From: Paenibacillus tyrphae
GTDB taxonomy: Bacteria; Bacillota; Bacilli; Paenibacillales; NBRC-103111
DNA: 64,000 bases
Reading direction: 5' to 3'
Assembly (NCBI RefSeq): GCF_024158745.1
Contig: NZ_JAMZAW010000034.1
Coordinates: 1-64,000, forward strand
Under the pieces are notes generated by a model. That model was not told the origin of the DNA. It saw only the letters and a program-made list of their open reading frames with translations, and made no database searches. This document shows, piece by piece, positions 27,784 to 36,233 of the stretch (within the stretch, counting starts at the first letter, position 1; each line of letters starts with the position of its first letter). A program made the translations under genes and the position numbers.

Positions 27784-29236
27784 GTTGTCTTCCTCCTTCG
27801 TGTATTGCGTTCTGAGCCGCCGGCAGCCGGAACTCGAATACGGTTCCTTGGCCGACTTCGCTGCGGACGGAAATCGTCCCGCCGTGCAGTTCTACCAGTT
27901 CCCGGACAATAGCCAGTCCGAGCCCGGTGCCGCTGCTTTTCTTACTCCGGCCGCGGTCCACCTTGAAAAAGCGTTCCCAGATCATCTCCTGATCGTCGGG
28001 GGAAATCCCAATGCCAGTATCCGCCACGTGAATCACAAGCAGCTCGCTTTCCGCATGGGCGCCCAGCAAGATTTTGCCGTTTTCCGTAAATTTTACAGCG
28101 TTCTTTACTAAATTTTTCATAATTTGCTCGAAGCGGTCCCGGTCCGCATACGCGTCCGGCAGTCCCTCTTCCGTCCGCATTTCGATCGTCGTGTTGCGCT
28201 CGGCGGCCTCCGGCCCGAACATGGCGGCCACGTGCGCAAATAACTGCCGCACGTCCACCGGGCTGCGGGACAAGGCGATCTCGTCGTTTTCCAGCTTGAT
28301 CAGATCGGCGATGTCATCCACCAAACGGTTCATATGGAGCGTTTCTTTGTAAATGATGTCGTAATATTTCGGCTTGGCCGCATCGTCGATCAGATCGTCC
28401 TGCAGCGCCTCCAGGAACCCTTGCATGGCCGTCAGCGGCGTCCGCAGCTCGTGGGAGACGTTCGCCAGGAAGTCCTGACGGATTTGCTCCTGCTTGCGCT
28501 TGTCTTCGTCCGTCTGCTGCAGCTTGTCCGCCATCTGATTGATGGTGGCAGCCAGTTCCCCGATCTCGTCGTTCGAATAAATTTCGATCCGCTCGCCGTA
28601 ATCTCCATGCCCGATGCGCAGCGCCAACTTGTCGATCCGCCGCAGCGGCCGGGAGATGGACCACGACAAATATGACGCCGTCGCCGCCGAGAGCAGTACG
28701 CCCACGAGCGTGACCCACAGGATCGTTTCCCGCATTAACGTGATCGTTTCGTTCATTCCGGCGACCGAGGCGTGCAGCACGATTCCTCCGTATACCTCAT
28801 TGTCCTTGCCCCACGGGACGACGACGGATAGCATCGACTCCTTGAGCCCCTCGAACCGCGGCTCGTTCAGCAGCGCCTCTTCGCCGTTCAAGACTTTGCG
28901 CACGACGGCAGGATCGACGGATTTGCCGACGTTCACCTCGTCCTTGCTGGAGGTGGCGGCGATTTTGCCGCTCCGGTCGAACAGCCAGATGCGCGCGTCG
29001 AACGTCTGATCGAAGAACAGCAGCAGCTCCTTGAGGCGATCGTCCGGCACGACGATGGTTTGAACCGCCAGATTGACCCGTTTCGCCTTGCGCAGCAGCT
29101 CTTCCTTTTGCGAATCGACAATATAATCCTTGGTCAGCAGCGAAAGCAGAAACCCGACGACGCACAGGCCCAGCAGCATGGTGAACATATGGCCGAACAG
29201 CAACCGGCGGAAAATGCTTTTGCCGATGCCAGGCAT
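27767..29236 (-). CDS. sensor histidine kinase
   Basis: A 489-residue membrane kinase. Two membrane helices (about 10-34 and 172-192) bracket an extracellular PAS/Cache-like domain of some 135 residues with FDARIWLFDRSGKIAATS. HAMP follows, then HisKA with H262 in NVSHELRTPL, and HATPase_c with KNLVKNAVKFTENG, ADTGIGIS and GTGLGLAIV. It resembles the PhoR/ResE/CpxA-like group. It starts in TAATG, overlapping the regulator stop, and overlaps the MreB-like gene at its end. Confidence 0.93.
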   Translation of the reverse strand: MPGIGKSIFRRLLFGHMFTMLLGLCVVGFLLSLLTKDYIVDSQKEELLRKAKRVNLAVQTIVVPDDRLKELLLFFDQTFDARIWLFDRSGKIAATSSKDEVNVGKSVDPAVVRKVLNGEEALLNEPRFEGLKESMLSVVVPWGKDNEVYGGIVLHASVAGMNETITLMRETILWVTLVGVLLSAATASYLSWSISRPLRRIDKLALRIGHGDYGERIEIYSNDEIGELAATINQMADKLQQTDEDKRKQEQIRQDFLANVSHELRTPLTAMQGFLEALQDDLIDDAAKPKYYDIIYKETLHMNRLVDDIADLIKLENDEIALSRSPVDVRQLFAHVAAMFGPEAAERNTTIEMRTEEGLPDAYADRDRFEQIMKNLVKNAVKFTENGKILLGAHAESELLVIHVADTGIGISPDDQEMIWERFFKVDRGRSKKSSGTGLGLAIVRELVELHGGTISVRSEVGQGTVFEFRLPAAQNAIHEGGRQHVKAV

Positions 29237-29934
29237 TATTCCTGGACCTCGAATTTATACCCTACGCCCCACACCGTATGAATACAGTCGCTCCGGTACG
29301 GGAGCAGCTTCTCCCTTAATTTTTTCACGTGTACGTCGACCGTCCGGATATCCCCGATAAACTCGTAGCCCCACACCTGCTCCAGCAGTTGCTCCCGCGT
29401 ATACACCGTCCCCGGCGAACGGGCCAGATGCGTCAGCAGATCGAACTCCTTCGGGCGAAGAACGATTCGCTCCTCCCCGGCCAGCACCTCGCGGCGCTCC
29501 GTGCTGATCGAGAGCCCCTCAAACGTAATGGAGATCGGTTCATCCTGTTCTCCCGGCGATTTGCGGCGCTGCATCCTGCGGAAGATCGCCTTGATCCGCG
29601 CCACGAGCTCCCGCGGACTGAACGGCTTCGTGACGTAATCGTCGGCGCCGAGCTCCAGCCCCAGCACCCGGTCGAATTCTTCCCGCTTCGCCGTCAGCAT
29701 GATGACGGGAATATCGAACCTTTTCAAAATTTGGCGGCATGCTTCGAAGCCGTCCATCTTCGGCATCATGACGTCGAGAATGACGATGTCCGGCGATTCC
29801 TTCTCGACAAGCTCAAGCGCCTCCTCGCCGTCCTGCGCCTCAATCATGCTGATGTGCTGCTTTTCAAAATAAAGCCGAATGATCTCCCTGACGTTCGGGT
29901 CATCGTCGGCGACCAGTACTTTCCAAGAATTCAT
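29236..29934 (-). CDS. OmpR-family response regulator
   Basis: A 232-residue regulator: receiver domain with D54 in VILDVMMPKMDG and the DDD at 10-12, Lys in YVTKPFSPREL, then an OmpR winged helix (LRPKEFDLLTHLARSPGTVY, DIRTVDVHVKKLREKL). It is first in the operon with the kinase and the MreB-like gene. The upstream region (29935-30060) has a C/G-rich hairpin near 29984-30002 and no clear operator. Confidence 0.93.
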   Translation of the reverse strand: MNSWKVLVADDDPNVREIIRLYFEKQHISMIEAQDGEEALELVEKESPDIVILDVMMPKMDGFEACRQILKRFDIPVIMLTAKREEFDRVLGLELGADDYVTKPFSPRELVARIKAIFRRMQRRKSPGEQDEPISITFEGLSISTERREVLAGEERIVLRPKEFDLLTHLARSPGTVYTREQLLEQVWGYEFIGDIRTVDVHVKKLREKLLPYRSDCIHTVWGVGYKFEVQE

Positions 29935-30221
29935 GCAGACAGTGCTCCTTTTGCCGGTGAAGATACTATAGCATTCTCCCGCCCCCCCTATTTTGCGGGG
30001 GGATTAGCCGAAAAAGGGGCCGTACTCCTTAACGTTACACGAAAAATTTGAGCAAATTGTGTTCAAAATCGGACCAAACGGTTAAATAACTATGTTCAAA
30101 GCATGAATGCGTTCAAATAAAGGCGAAAATCCCCTAAAAACGGCGGTTTTTATCGAACAGTATTAGGAAGTCGGCTTGCGCATTCAAGCCCGCATAAATT
30201 GTGTTGTGGAAGGTGACGCCC

Positions 30222-30563
30222 GTGAGCAGTTCCAAGGAATTCATGCAAAGCCAGCTGAGGAAATGGAAATCCGCCGCATCCCAGCTCATATCGACGGAGG
30301 GGGAAGCCGTCGAGACCGCCGCCATCGAGCTGGAGCCCGAGGTTTACGATAAGTGCAGACGAATGGCCGAAGCCGAACAGACGACCGTCAGCGCCGTGGT
30401 TCATTATATGATCGACCAATATTTTGCCGTACGGTCCCACGAAATGGCGTTTCAAGCGACCATGGAGCAGAAGGAAAGAAATCCGCTGCTGCAGCTCGAC
30501 AGCTTGACGAGGCGGAAGGAACGGTATACGGGCGAGGAGGTGCCAAGCTATGATCGTGCATGA
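30222..30563 (+). CDS. RHH-type antitoxin-like protein
   Basis: A 113-residue protein with a ribbon-helix-helix pattern in its centre: the strand ELEPEV, helix YDKCRRMAEAEQ, turn TTVS and helix AVVHYMIDQYF. The C-terminal 40 residues are charged and would form the toxin-binding tail. Start is GTG 30222, after GGAAGGTGA; an upstream TTG/ATG start is less likely. It overlaps the PIN-domain gene by 14 bases, the arrangement of VapBC-type toxin-antitoxin pairs. Confidence 0.75.
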   Translation: MSSSKEFMQSQLRKWKSAASQLISTEGEAVETAAIELEPEVYDKCRRMAEAEQTTVSAVVHYMIDQYFAVRSHEMAFQATMEQKERNPLLQLDSLTRRKERYTGEEVPSYDRA

Positions 30564-31017
30564 TTCCGCAGCCTTGCAGCAGGCGGTCTTTCTGGAGCAG
30601 TCCGCCCTGATGGCGTTTATGAATCCGGAGGACCCGTATTATTTGAAGGCCCGGTCGCTGTTCTTCGACCTGGACGATATGGACCGGCATTTGGCTACGA
30701 CGAACTATGTGATCTTCGAAACCCACCAGTGGCTGCGCAATCATTTTGATTATTCAGATGCGCAGTTCTTCTTGAACACGATGGAAAAAGCGGTCCAACA
30801 GGGCGTGCTGACAATCGTGCCGGGAACTCCGGAGCTGGAGCGGGAATCGAAACGGCTTATTATCGATTTTCCGAACTACCGCTTCTCGCTGAACGAAGCG
30901 ATGACGGCCGTCGTGATGCTGTCCTGCCAGATGAAACGGATTTTTACCTTTAATCCGAATTATTCGTTCCTGCCTAAGCTGGATCGTGAAATCAAGGTGC
31001 TGCCAAGCATTTTGTAA
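30550..31017 (+). CDS. PIN-domain protein with altered acidic residues
   Basis: A 155-residue protein with the PIN (VapC-like RNase) architecture. Conserved positions: FLEQSALMAFMNPEDPYY (E16 where PIN has the first Asp), TTNYVIFETHQWL (E57), SLNEAMTAVVML (E116 instead of Asp) and FTFNPNYSF (N135/N137 instead of the final Asp). So the metal-binding set is E/E/E/N, not D/E/D/D. Activity may be changed, weak or lost. ATG inside the end of the RHH gene with GGAGGTGCC upstream makes tight coupling likely. Confidence 0.8.
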   Translation: MIVHDSAALQQAVFLEQSALMAFMNPEDPYYLKARSLFFDLDDMDRHLATTNYVIFETHQWLRNHFDYSDAQFFLNTMEKAVQQGVLTIVPGTPELERESKRLIIDFPNYRFSLNEAMTAVVMLSCQMKRIFTFNPNYSFLPKLDREIKVLPSIL

Positions 31018-31034
31018 CGAAGCGGAGAAAAAGA

Positions 31035-31082
31035 AAAACCTGACGGCCGGCCCGGCTTGGGGCTGCGCATCGTCAGGTTTTC
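31035..31082. terminator. bidirectional terminator
   Basis: AAAACCTGACG and CGTCAGGTTTT form a stem around a GC-rich loop, with A/T flanks on both sides, between the PIN gene and the convergent NUDIX gene. Confidence 0.8.
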
Positions 31083-31088
31083 GCTGTT

Positions 31089-31577
31089 TCAGGAAGAAGG
31101 AATCGGGTACTTGCCGAGCTGATGCTCCTCGATGAATACCGGCGTATCGGTCCGCCTCGCGGCATAATTGGCAATCTGCTTTCTTAGGTTGGGGTACAGC
31201 ACGATCTTGTCCAGCTCGGAAAGCGGAATCCACCGTACGCCCGTTTGATTCGGATCGGGGCTCGCGGGCATTGCGGGCACAGCCCCCTCCTTCAGCTTGC
31301 ACTCGAATATAAGGTGGATGCTGTGCGTGGTGCCGTACACGTGATCGCTCCGATGCGGAGCGTATTCGTATACGAAGGCCAACGGTCCGACCTCGACGTC
31401 TGCGGCGGCTTCCTCGCGCGCTTCCCGGATCACCGCTTCGATGACCGATTCCCCGGCTTCGACGCCTCCGGCAGGCAGATTGTAATGAATCCCGTTTGCA
31501 TCTGTGAATTCGATCAGCAGCACGCTGTCGTCCCGGAGGATTAGCGCGCAGGCGCGAACCCGGATCGGATAAGTCAC
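31089..31577 (-). CDS. NUDIX hydrolase
   Basis: A 162-residue NUDIX protein hydrolysing an unknown nucleoside diphosphate derivative. The NUDIX box is GGVEAGESVIEAVIREAREE followed by AAADV; the consensus Gly near its end is Ala, but all catalytic Glu residues remain. The C-terminal VRWIPLSELDKIVLYPNL is the usual closing segment. Located 25 bases downstream of the IMPase-like gene on the same strand, so probably co-transcribed. Confidence 0.88.
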   Translation of the reverse strand: MTYPIRVRACALILRDDSVLLIEFTDANGIHYNLPAGGVEAGESVIEAVIREAREEAAADVEVGPLAFVYEYAPHRSDHVYGTTHSIHLIFECKLKEGAVPAMPASPDPNQTGVRWIPLSELDKIVLYPNLRKQIANYAARRTDTPVFIEEHQLGKYPIPSS

Positions 31578-31602
31578 TTCGTTTGTCCTCCTTCCATTAC
31601 GC

Positions 31603-32406
31603 CTACCCGCCGAGTCCCGCCCGGACCATGGAAAGCAGACTCTCCAGACGGTCCGGAGGGCAGGCGACGATATACGGCTCGGAATTCAAGCCTTCGAACG
31701 GCCGGCCGTCGAAGTCGACGACCGCCGCTCCCGCTTCCTTCGCCAGCAGCAGGCCCGAGTACAGGTCCTCGCCTTCCGAATTGTACAGCACGATGCCGTC
31801 CAAGTCGCCGCGCGCGAGCATGCTCCACAGCAGCGTCGGCGCCCATAGCGACAGGACCCGTTTGCTGCCCGCGTCGAGATGGTGCTTCAGCGTCGTAGCC
31901 TGTCCGCCCTTGCCGACGTCATGCCCTTGAATCCAGCCCAAAGTCATTCGTCCGGCGGCTGCGGATGTCTTCACGCGAATCGGTAACCCGTTGCACAAAG
32001 CTCCTTTTCCCTGCTCGGCGACGTACAAATTTTCCAGATGCGAATCGTAAATGACGCCCAGCCGCGGCTCTCCCAGGTAAATCAGCGTCAGCGATACACC
32101 GTATGCCGGCAGCCCGATCGCGTAATTGTTCGTGCCGTCCAGCGGATCGACCAGCCATAGCCAATCGCTCTCCGCTCCGGACCAGCCGCTCTCCTCGCTG
32201 CGAATCCGATGCTTCGGGAAGCGCTCCTGCAGCCGGTTCAAAATTTCCTTCTCGGCCAAATGATCGATCGCGGTCACCAAGTCCCCTTGGTTCCCTTTGG
32301 CCATCACTTCTTTATCCCGGTCAAAATGCTCCTTCGCCAGCTTTCCTGCGGCCGCGGCTGCTTCGCAGGCGACCTCCCGGGCTATCCTCAATGTCTCGTC
32401 CGTCAA
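31603..32406 (-). CDS. inositol monophosphatase family protein
   Basis: A 267-residue Mg-dependent phosphatase of the IMPase/FBPase/CysQ superfamily. Metal-binding motifs are IRSEESGW (Glu), WLVDPLDGTNNYAIG (DPxDGT) and the C-terminal EDLYSGLLLAKEAG in place of WDxAAG, with Leu-Tyr-Ser where Trp-Asp is usual. That change puts the third metal Asp in doubt (the Asp of GEDLY may serve). TTG 32406 has GGGGAGG nine bases upstream. Substrate could be inositol phosphate, PAP or a sugar phosphate. Confidence 0.85.
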   Translation of the reverse strand: MTDETLRIAREVACEAAAAAGKLAKEHFDRDKEVMAKGNQGDLVTAIDHLAEKEILNRLQERFPKHRIRSEESGWSGAESDWLWLVDPLDGTNNYAIGLPAYGVSLTLIYLGEPRLGVIYDSHLENLYVAEQGKGALCNGLPIRVKTSAAAGRMTLGWIQGHDVGKGGQATTLKHHLDAGSKRVLSLWAPTLLWSMLARGDLDGIVLYNSEGEDLYSGLLLAKEAGAAVVDFDGRPFEGLNSEPYIVACPPDRLESLLSMVRAGLGG

Positions 32407-32465
32407 CTTTGTCTTCCTCCCCTGCTCTCGATAAGGGAAATTATACCTGATTCTGCTGCACGGCC

Positions 32466-34328
32466 TCAACCACATGGCGAAGCCTGCCGGAGCCATATCG
32501 TCACAACCGTCCCTCGACCAAGCTCGCTCTCCACCTGGATATTCCCGCGGTGGGCCAGGACGATCTGCCGGGCAATCGCCATCCCGAGCCCCGTTCCGTC
32601 CGACCCTCCCTCGGTATTCGTGCCGCGGTAATACCGTTCGAACAGCCGGCCGACCGTTTCCTCATCCATCCCGCCGCCGTTATCGCGGATCTCCAAGCAG
32701 GCGAAGCTTTCGGCTTCTCCATCCCCCGCGACGCTTACTTCCACGTCCGTTCCTTCGGGGTTGTGCAGAACGGCGTTCGCCAGCAGATTCACGATCGCAC
32801 GGCTGAGCCATCGTTCGTCTACCCGGGAAACAAGCGGGCCAGGGGCAGGTCGAAAAACGATACGCGCGCCCGCAAATCTCGGATTCGTCCGAAAACGGCG
32901 AATGATAATATCCATCAGATCGTTCAGCTCCGTCTCCCGCAGCTCCAGCGGCAGCGCTTCGTTCTGCAAGCGGTAAGTCAGGCTGAGATCGTCGATCAGC
33001 AGCTCCATATATTCCGCCTTCTCGCGGATCACGCCGGCAAATTCCCGGATTTCGTCGGTCGACCAGCCGTAATCCGGCGCTTCCAGCATATGCGAATAGC
33101 CTTTAATCGACGTAAGCGGCGTCTTCAAATCGTGGGATACTCCGGTGATCCACTCCTCTCTCGTCTGCTCCAGCTTAGCCCGCATCTCCTCGTTGCGGCT
33201 CAAAATGCCGGTCAGCCGCCTTAGCGAGAGGAACACGTCAGCGAACAAACGGTACTGGCGCTGCGGCCGGCCCTTGCGGTCCAGGCTGCGGGGACCCCGA
33301 AGTCCGTGCGGCTCGCGGAACTGGCCGCGCCCGAGCTGCTGAAGCCAGTCGATCATATGGAGCACCGGCCCGCCGAAGCGGTTGGCATACCAGAGCGACA
33401 GCAGCAGGAACAGGAGCAGCGTCGTCAGCAGCAAGCCGGCAAACGCAACGAGCATGACACTGATCTCGTTTTTCAGAACTCCCGCAAGAACCCCTTTCTC
33501 ATGAAATGGTGTGGTCACAACCCAAGTATACTGCGTGCGGGAATCGTAATGAGAGGCCAGCTTGAGATCGTATCTGTTGCCGTAAACCGACCGGAGTGCA
33601 AGCTCCTGAAGGGAGTATTCCGTCAGCACGTTCCCCGCGCTGCCGAACGAAGCAACCTGGCGCCCGGACGGGTCCAGCAGCTGCACCGTGGCCTCCGCCT
33701 CCTTCAGCCGGTCCTCTAAGCCGGGAGGCAGCGTCAAGCTTGGCCCCGGCGCGCCGGCCGTATCCATGACCATCTGCAGCAGACGCTTCTCCTCCGGGAT
33801 GACGCCATAGAGCAGCGTATAGGTTACGCCGCCTCTCTGCCGAATCCATACGGCCAAATCATACGGAAACGGCTCCTGCTTTTTCCAGTAAGCAACAAAT
33901 TCCCCCGGCTTATAGGCGGTCGGAACGTCCTCAGGCGTATACACCGAATAGGTTGCTCTCCCTTGACCGTCGAGCATTTGAACCCAGCCGCCTTCGCTTC
34001 GCACAAGATCCAGCAGCTCCTCGTCAAAATGAGGCGTCCCCGACTCATCCACTTCCATCGTATCGATCAGCTTCAGCATGCCGGCCTGCGCAAAGCTGCG
34101 GCCCGCATCAAGATCCAGCAGCTTTAGCTGCATCCAGTACAGGATCAAGACCGCCAATACGACGAGCAGGATGCCGGCCACGATCAACCGCAGGCTGAAA
34201 TGGGCGATAAGCCGCCGGATGACCCGCTTGCCTCCGTCCGGCACAGGCGATGAAACCAAAGCGGGAGCCGGGCCTCCCTCTTCATTCCGTTCCTCGTCCG
34301 TCGCTCCCCCTGCCCGCCTAAACGTCAT
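32466..34328 (-). CDS. sensor histidine kinase, large extracellular domain
   Basis: A 620-residue kinase. TM1 is at about residues 45-66, then an extracellular domain of about 215 residues and TM2 near 290-310. A linker follows, then HisKA with the phosphorylated His in GVSHDLKTPLTSIKGY, and HATPase_c with NLLANAVLHNPEG, IRDNGGGMDEE and GTGLGMAIARQI. The domain layout is like the PhoR/BaeS group. The start overlaps the regulator gene by 11 bases. Its N-terminus has a non-conserved Glu/Pro-rich tail. Likely signal: envelope or cell-wall state, judging from the divergent M23-like gene. Confidence 0.92.
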   Translation of the reverse strand: MTFRRAGGATDEERNEEGGPAPALVSSPVPDGGKRVIRRLIAHFSLRLIVAGILLVVLAVLILYWMQLKLLDLDAGRSFAQAGMLKLIDTMEVDESGTPHFDEELLDLVRSEGGWVQMLDGQGRATYSVYTPEDVPTAYKPGEFVAYWKKQEPFPYDLAVWIRQRGGVTYTLLYGVIPEEKRLLQMVMDTAGAPGPSLTLPPGLEDRLKEAEATVQLLDPSGRQVASFGSAGNVLTEYSLQELALRSVYGNRYDLKLASHYDSRTQYTWVVTTPFHEKGVLAGVLKNEISVMLVAFAGLLLTTLLLFLLLSLWYANRFGGPVLHMIDWLQQLGRGQFREPHGLRGPRSLDRKGRPQRQYRLFADVFLSLRRLTGILSRNEEMRAKLEQTREEWITGVSHDLKTPLTSIKGYSHMLEAPDYGWSTDEIREFAGVIREKAEYMELLIDDLSLTYRLQNEALPLELRETELNDLMDIIIRRFRTNPRFAGARIVFRPAPGPLVSRVDERWLSRAIVNLLANAVLHNPEGTDVEVSVAGDGEAESFACLEIRDNGGGMDEETVGRLFERYYRGTNTEGGSDGTGLGMAIARQIVLAHRGNIQVESELGRGTVVTIWLRQASPCG

Positions 34329-35037
34329 CGTTCCCGCCTCTGACCAGCTTATAGCCCAACCCCCGGACGGTGACCAGCAGTTCCGGCTCCGCAGGATTGC
34401 GTTCGATGCGTTCCCGGATGCGATAAATATGGACCATCACGGTGTTGTCGTCGCTGAAGCCGGAGTCGCCCCATACCCGCTCGTACAGCTCCTGCTTGTT
34501 GAAGATCCGGTTCGGATGCTTGCAGAAAAACAAAAGCAGCTGAAACACTTGGGCAGGGCATGGAGTCCGCCTGTCTTCGACCGTCAGTTCTCCCGCAAGC
34601 TCATTGAGCCGAAACCGCCCGAAATCGTAGACTCCCTGCGTGGCGGGACTTTCCGCGGACTTGGCAACCCTTCGGAGCTTCGCTTTGATCCGGGCGGCCA
34701 CTTCGAGCGGATTGAACGGCTTGGTCACATAATCGTCCCCGCCCAAGGCGAAGCCGCTAAGCTTGTCCAGATCGGAAGAGCGCGCCGTCAAGAACAGGAT
34801 CGGCGCATCGGTGCGCTGCCGGAGTTTCGGGCATACCTCGAACCCGCTTTGACCCGGCAGCATCACGTCGAGCACAATATAATCGTAAGACCTGCTGTCG
34901 CACATCGAGAGCGCTTCTTCGCCCGTCGCCGCCGTATCGATATGGATAAATCCTTCTTTTTCCAGCACCTTCTTCAACATGCGGACAATAGTCGGCTCGT
35001 CGTCGACCAGTAAAATCGTTGCTTCGTTCGCCTGCAT
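34318..35037 (-). CDS. OmpR-family response regulator
   Basis: A 239-residue regulator. The receiver has LLVDDEPTIVRML, the phosphorylated Asp in YIVLDVMLPGQSG and DDYVTKPFNPLEV; the winged-helix domain has CPAQVFQLLLFFCKHPNRIF and DDNTVMVHIYRIRERIE. ATG 35037 after AAGGATATGGA is preferred over the upstream ATG. It is divergent from the M23-like gene, and direct repeats at 35112-35140 in the shared region are a likely binding site. Confidence 0.92.
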   Translation of the reverse strand: MQANEATILLVDDEPTIVRMLKKVLEKEGFIHIDTAATGEEALSMCDSRSYDYIVLDVMLPGQSGFEVCPKLRQRTDAPILFLTARSSDLDKLSGFALGGDDYVTKPFNPLEVAARIKAKLRRVAKSAESPATQGVYDFGRFRLNELAGELTVEDRRTPCPAQVFQLLLFFCKHPNRIFNKQELYERVWGDSGFSDDNTVMVHIYRIRERIERNPAEPELLVTVRGLGYKLVRGGNDDV

Positions 35038-35111
35038 TCCATATCCTTCCTCCCCCGCATATCGCTTCATATATATTACCATACCGTGTTTACCTGCAGA
35101 GGAACGGAGTC

Positions 35112-35140
35112 TTAACGGAACCTTAACGAAAAAATTAAGG
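35112..35140. promoter_or_regulatory. TTAACG/TTAAGG direct repeats, putative regulator box
   Basis: TTAACG at 35112-35117 and 35123-35128 and TTAAGG at 35135-35140 repeat with an 11-12 base period, one helical turn. OmpR-family regulators (for example Bacillus PhoP, TTAACA repeats) bind such direct repeats. The box lies between the divergent regulator operon and the M23-like gene, about 45 bases upstream of a TATACT (35183-35188). Confidence 0.5.
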
Positions 35141-35210
35141 CTGCGGTAAGCTGCTGTTTCACCCGAAGTAAATCCGGCTAGTTATACTTGAGCGAAAGGA
35201 GAGGATATCC

Positions 35211-36116
35211 ATGTGGTTCAGCCTTGTGATGTTATTTTTATCAAGCTTGTTTTTCCCCGTCTATTTCATGATCGAGCTGGGGCGGAAACGAACAAGCAAG
35301 CTGGCGTGCTTCGGGTGGTTCCTTATTGCCACCTCCTATGCCGTCTACATTTTGACCGTCGGAAGGTGGGATTGGGTCGGCTATTATTTCCGCTACGCTC
35401 TCATCGCGTTCTGGCTATATTCCGTCGTGCGCGCCGTGAGAAACAACAGGGACGTACCGCTGTGGCCGCGTCGTTCTTTCGTTTCGTGGGCAGGTCCCTC
35501 ACTGTCCGTAGTCTTCACCGCGCTGTTTGTGTTTCTGGGAGCTTATGCGCTGACCGGACACCAAGCGTCCGAAGAGGCGGTCGATCTGCGCTTTCCACTG
35601 CGCGGAGGTACTTATAACGTCGCTCACGGCGGCAGCCAGACGATCGTTAATTACCACCACGAATACTTGCCGCAGCAGTACGCGCTGGATATCGTGAAGC
35701 TGAATGCCGGAGGCTGGAGAACGAAGGGCATCTACCCAAGCGAGCTGCAAGCCTATGCCATCTACGGCGATACGCTGTACAGCCCCTGCAACGGCAAAGT
35801 GCTGGAAGCGGCCGACGGGTTCGAGGATAGAGCGCCCACCCTGTCGGAAAAGCTTCCGGAAGGTGCGCCGCCCGCCGGCAATCATGTCGCAATCGGCTGC
35901 CTGGATACCAAAGTATACGTCGCGCATATGCAGAAAGACAGCGTGAAGGTGAAACCGGGAGACACCGTGGATGTGAACACGCCGATCGGCCTTGTCGGCA
36001 ATTCGGGAAATACGTCGGAGCCGCATCTACATATTCATGCGGAGCGCAATGGGACGGGCATACCCATAACGTTTAACGGCGAGTTTTTGGCGCGGAATGG
36101 GTTAATCCGGCAGTAA
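35211..36116 (+). CDS. membrane-anchored M23-like peptidase
   Basis: A 301-residue protein. Four N-terminal membrane helices (about 2-21, 33-51, 57-74, 95-116) are followed by an extracellular LytM/M23 barrel. The C-terminal HxH zinc motif is intact (SEPHLHIHAERNG), and VAIGCLDTKVYVAHMQ and GLVGNSGNT are typical. The first motif, normally HxxxD, reads QQYALDI: Asp160 is kept but the His is Gln156. The enzyme may be inactive, use another ligand (HH at 149-150) or act as a LytM-type regulator. ATG with GAAAGGAGAGG. Divergent from a two-component system. Confidence 0.85.
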   Translation: MWFSLVMLFLSSLFFPVYFMIELGRKRTSKLACFGWFLIATSYAVYILTVGRWDWVGYYFRYALIAFWLYSVVRAVRNNRDVPLWPRRSFVSWAGPSLSVVFTALFVFLGAYALTGHQASEEAVDLRFPLRGGTYNVAHGGSQTIVNYHHEYLPQQYALDIVKLNAGGWRTKGIYPSELQAYAIYGDTLYSPCNGKVLEAADGFEDRAPTLSEKLPEGAPPAGNHVAIGCLDTKVYVAHMQKDSVKVKPGDTVDVNTPIGLVGNSGNTSEPHLHIHAERNGTGIPITFNGEFLARNGLIRQ

Positions 36117-36233
36117 CAGGAGGTTCTAGCGGCCACCGGTTTGTCGGAACATCCGTATCGGTCCTTTGCGGGATGTTCTCCTCCCCGGCGATTCTGTGGT
36201 AAGATGGAGGAAATGAACGTAGAGGAGATACCG

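Noticed and set aside
30061-30117. GTTCAAA occurring three times (30061, 30094, 30111) between the two-component operon and the RHH gene
   Set aside because: Irregular spacing (33 and 17 bases) and short AT-rich words in an AT-rich region; no better than chance by eye.
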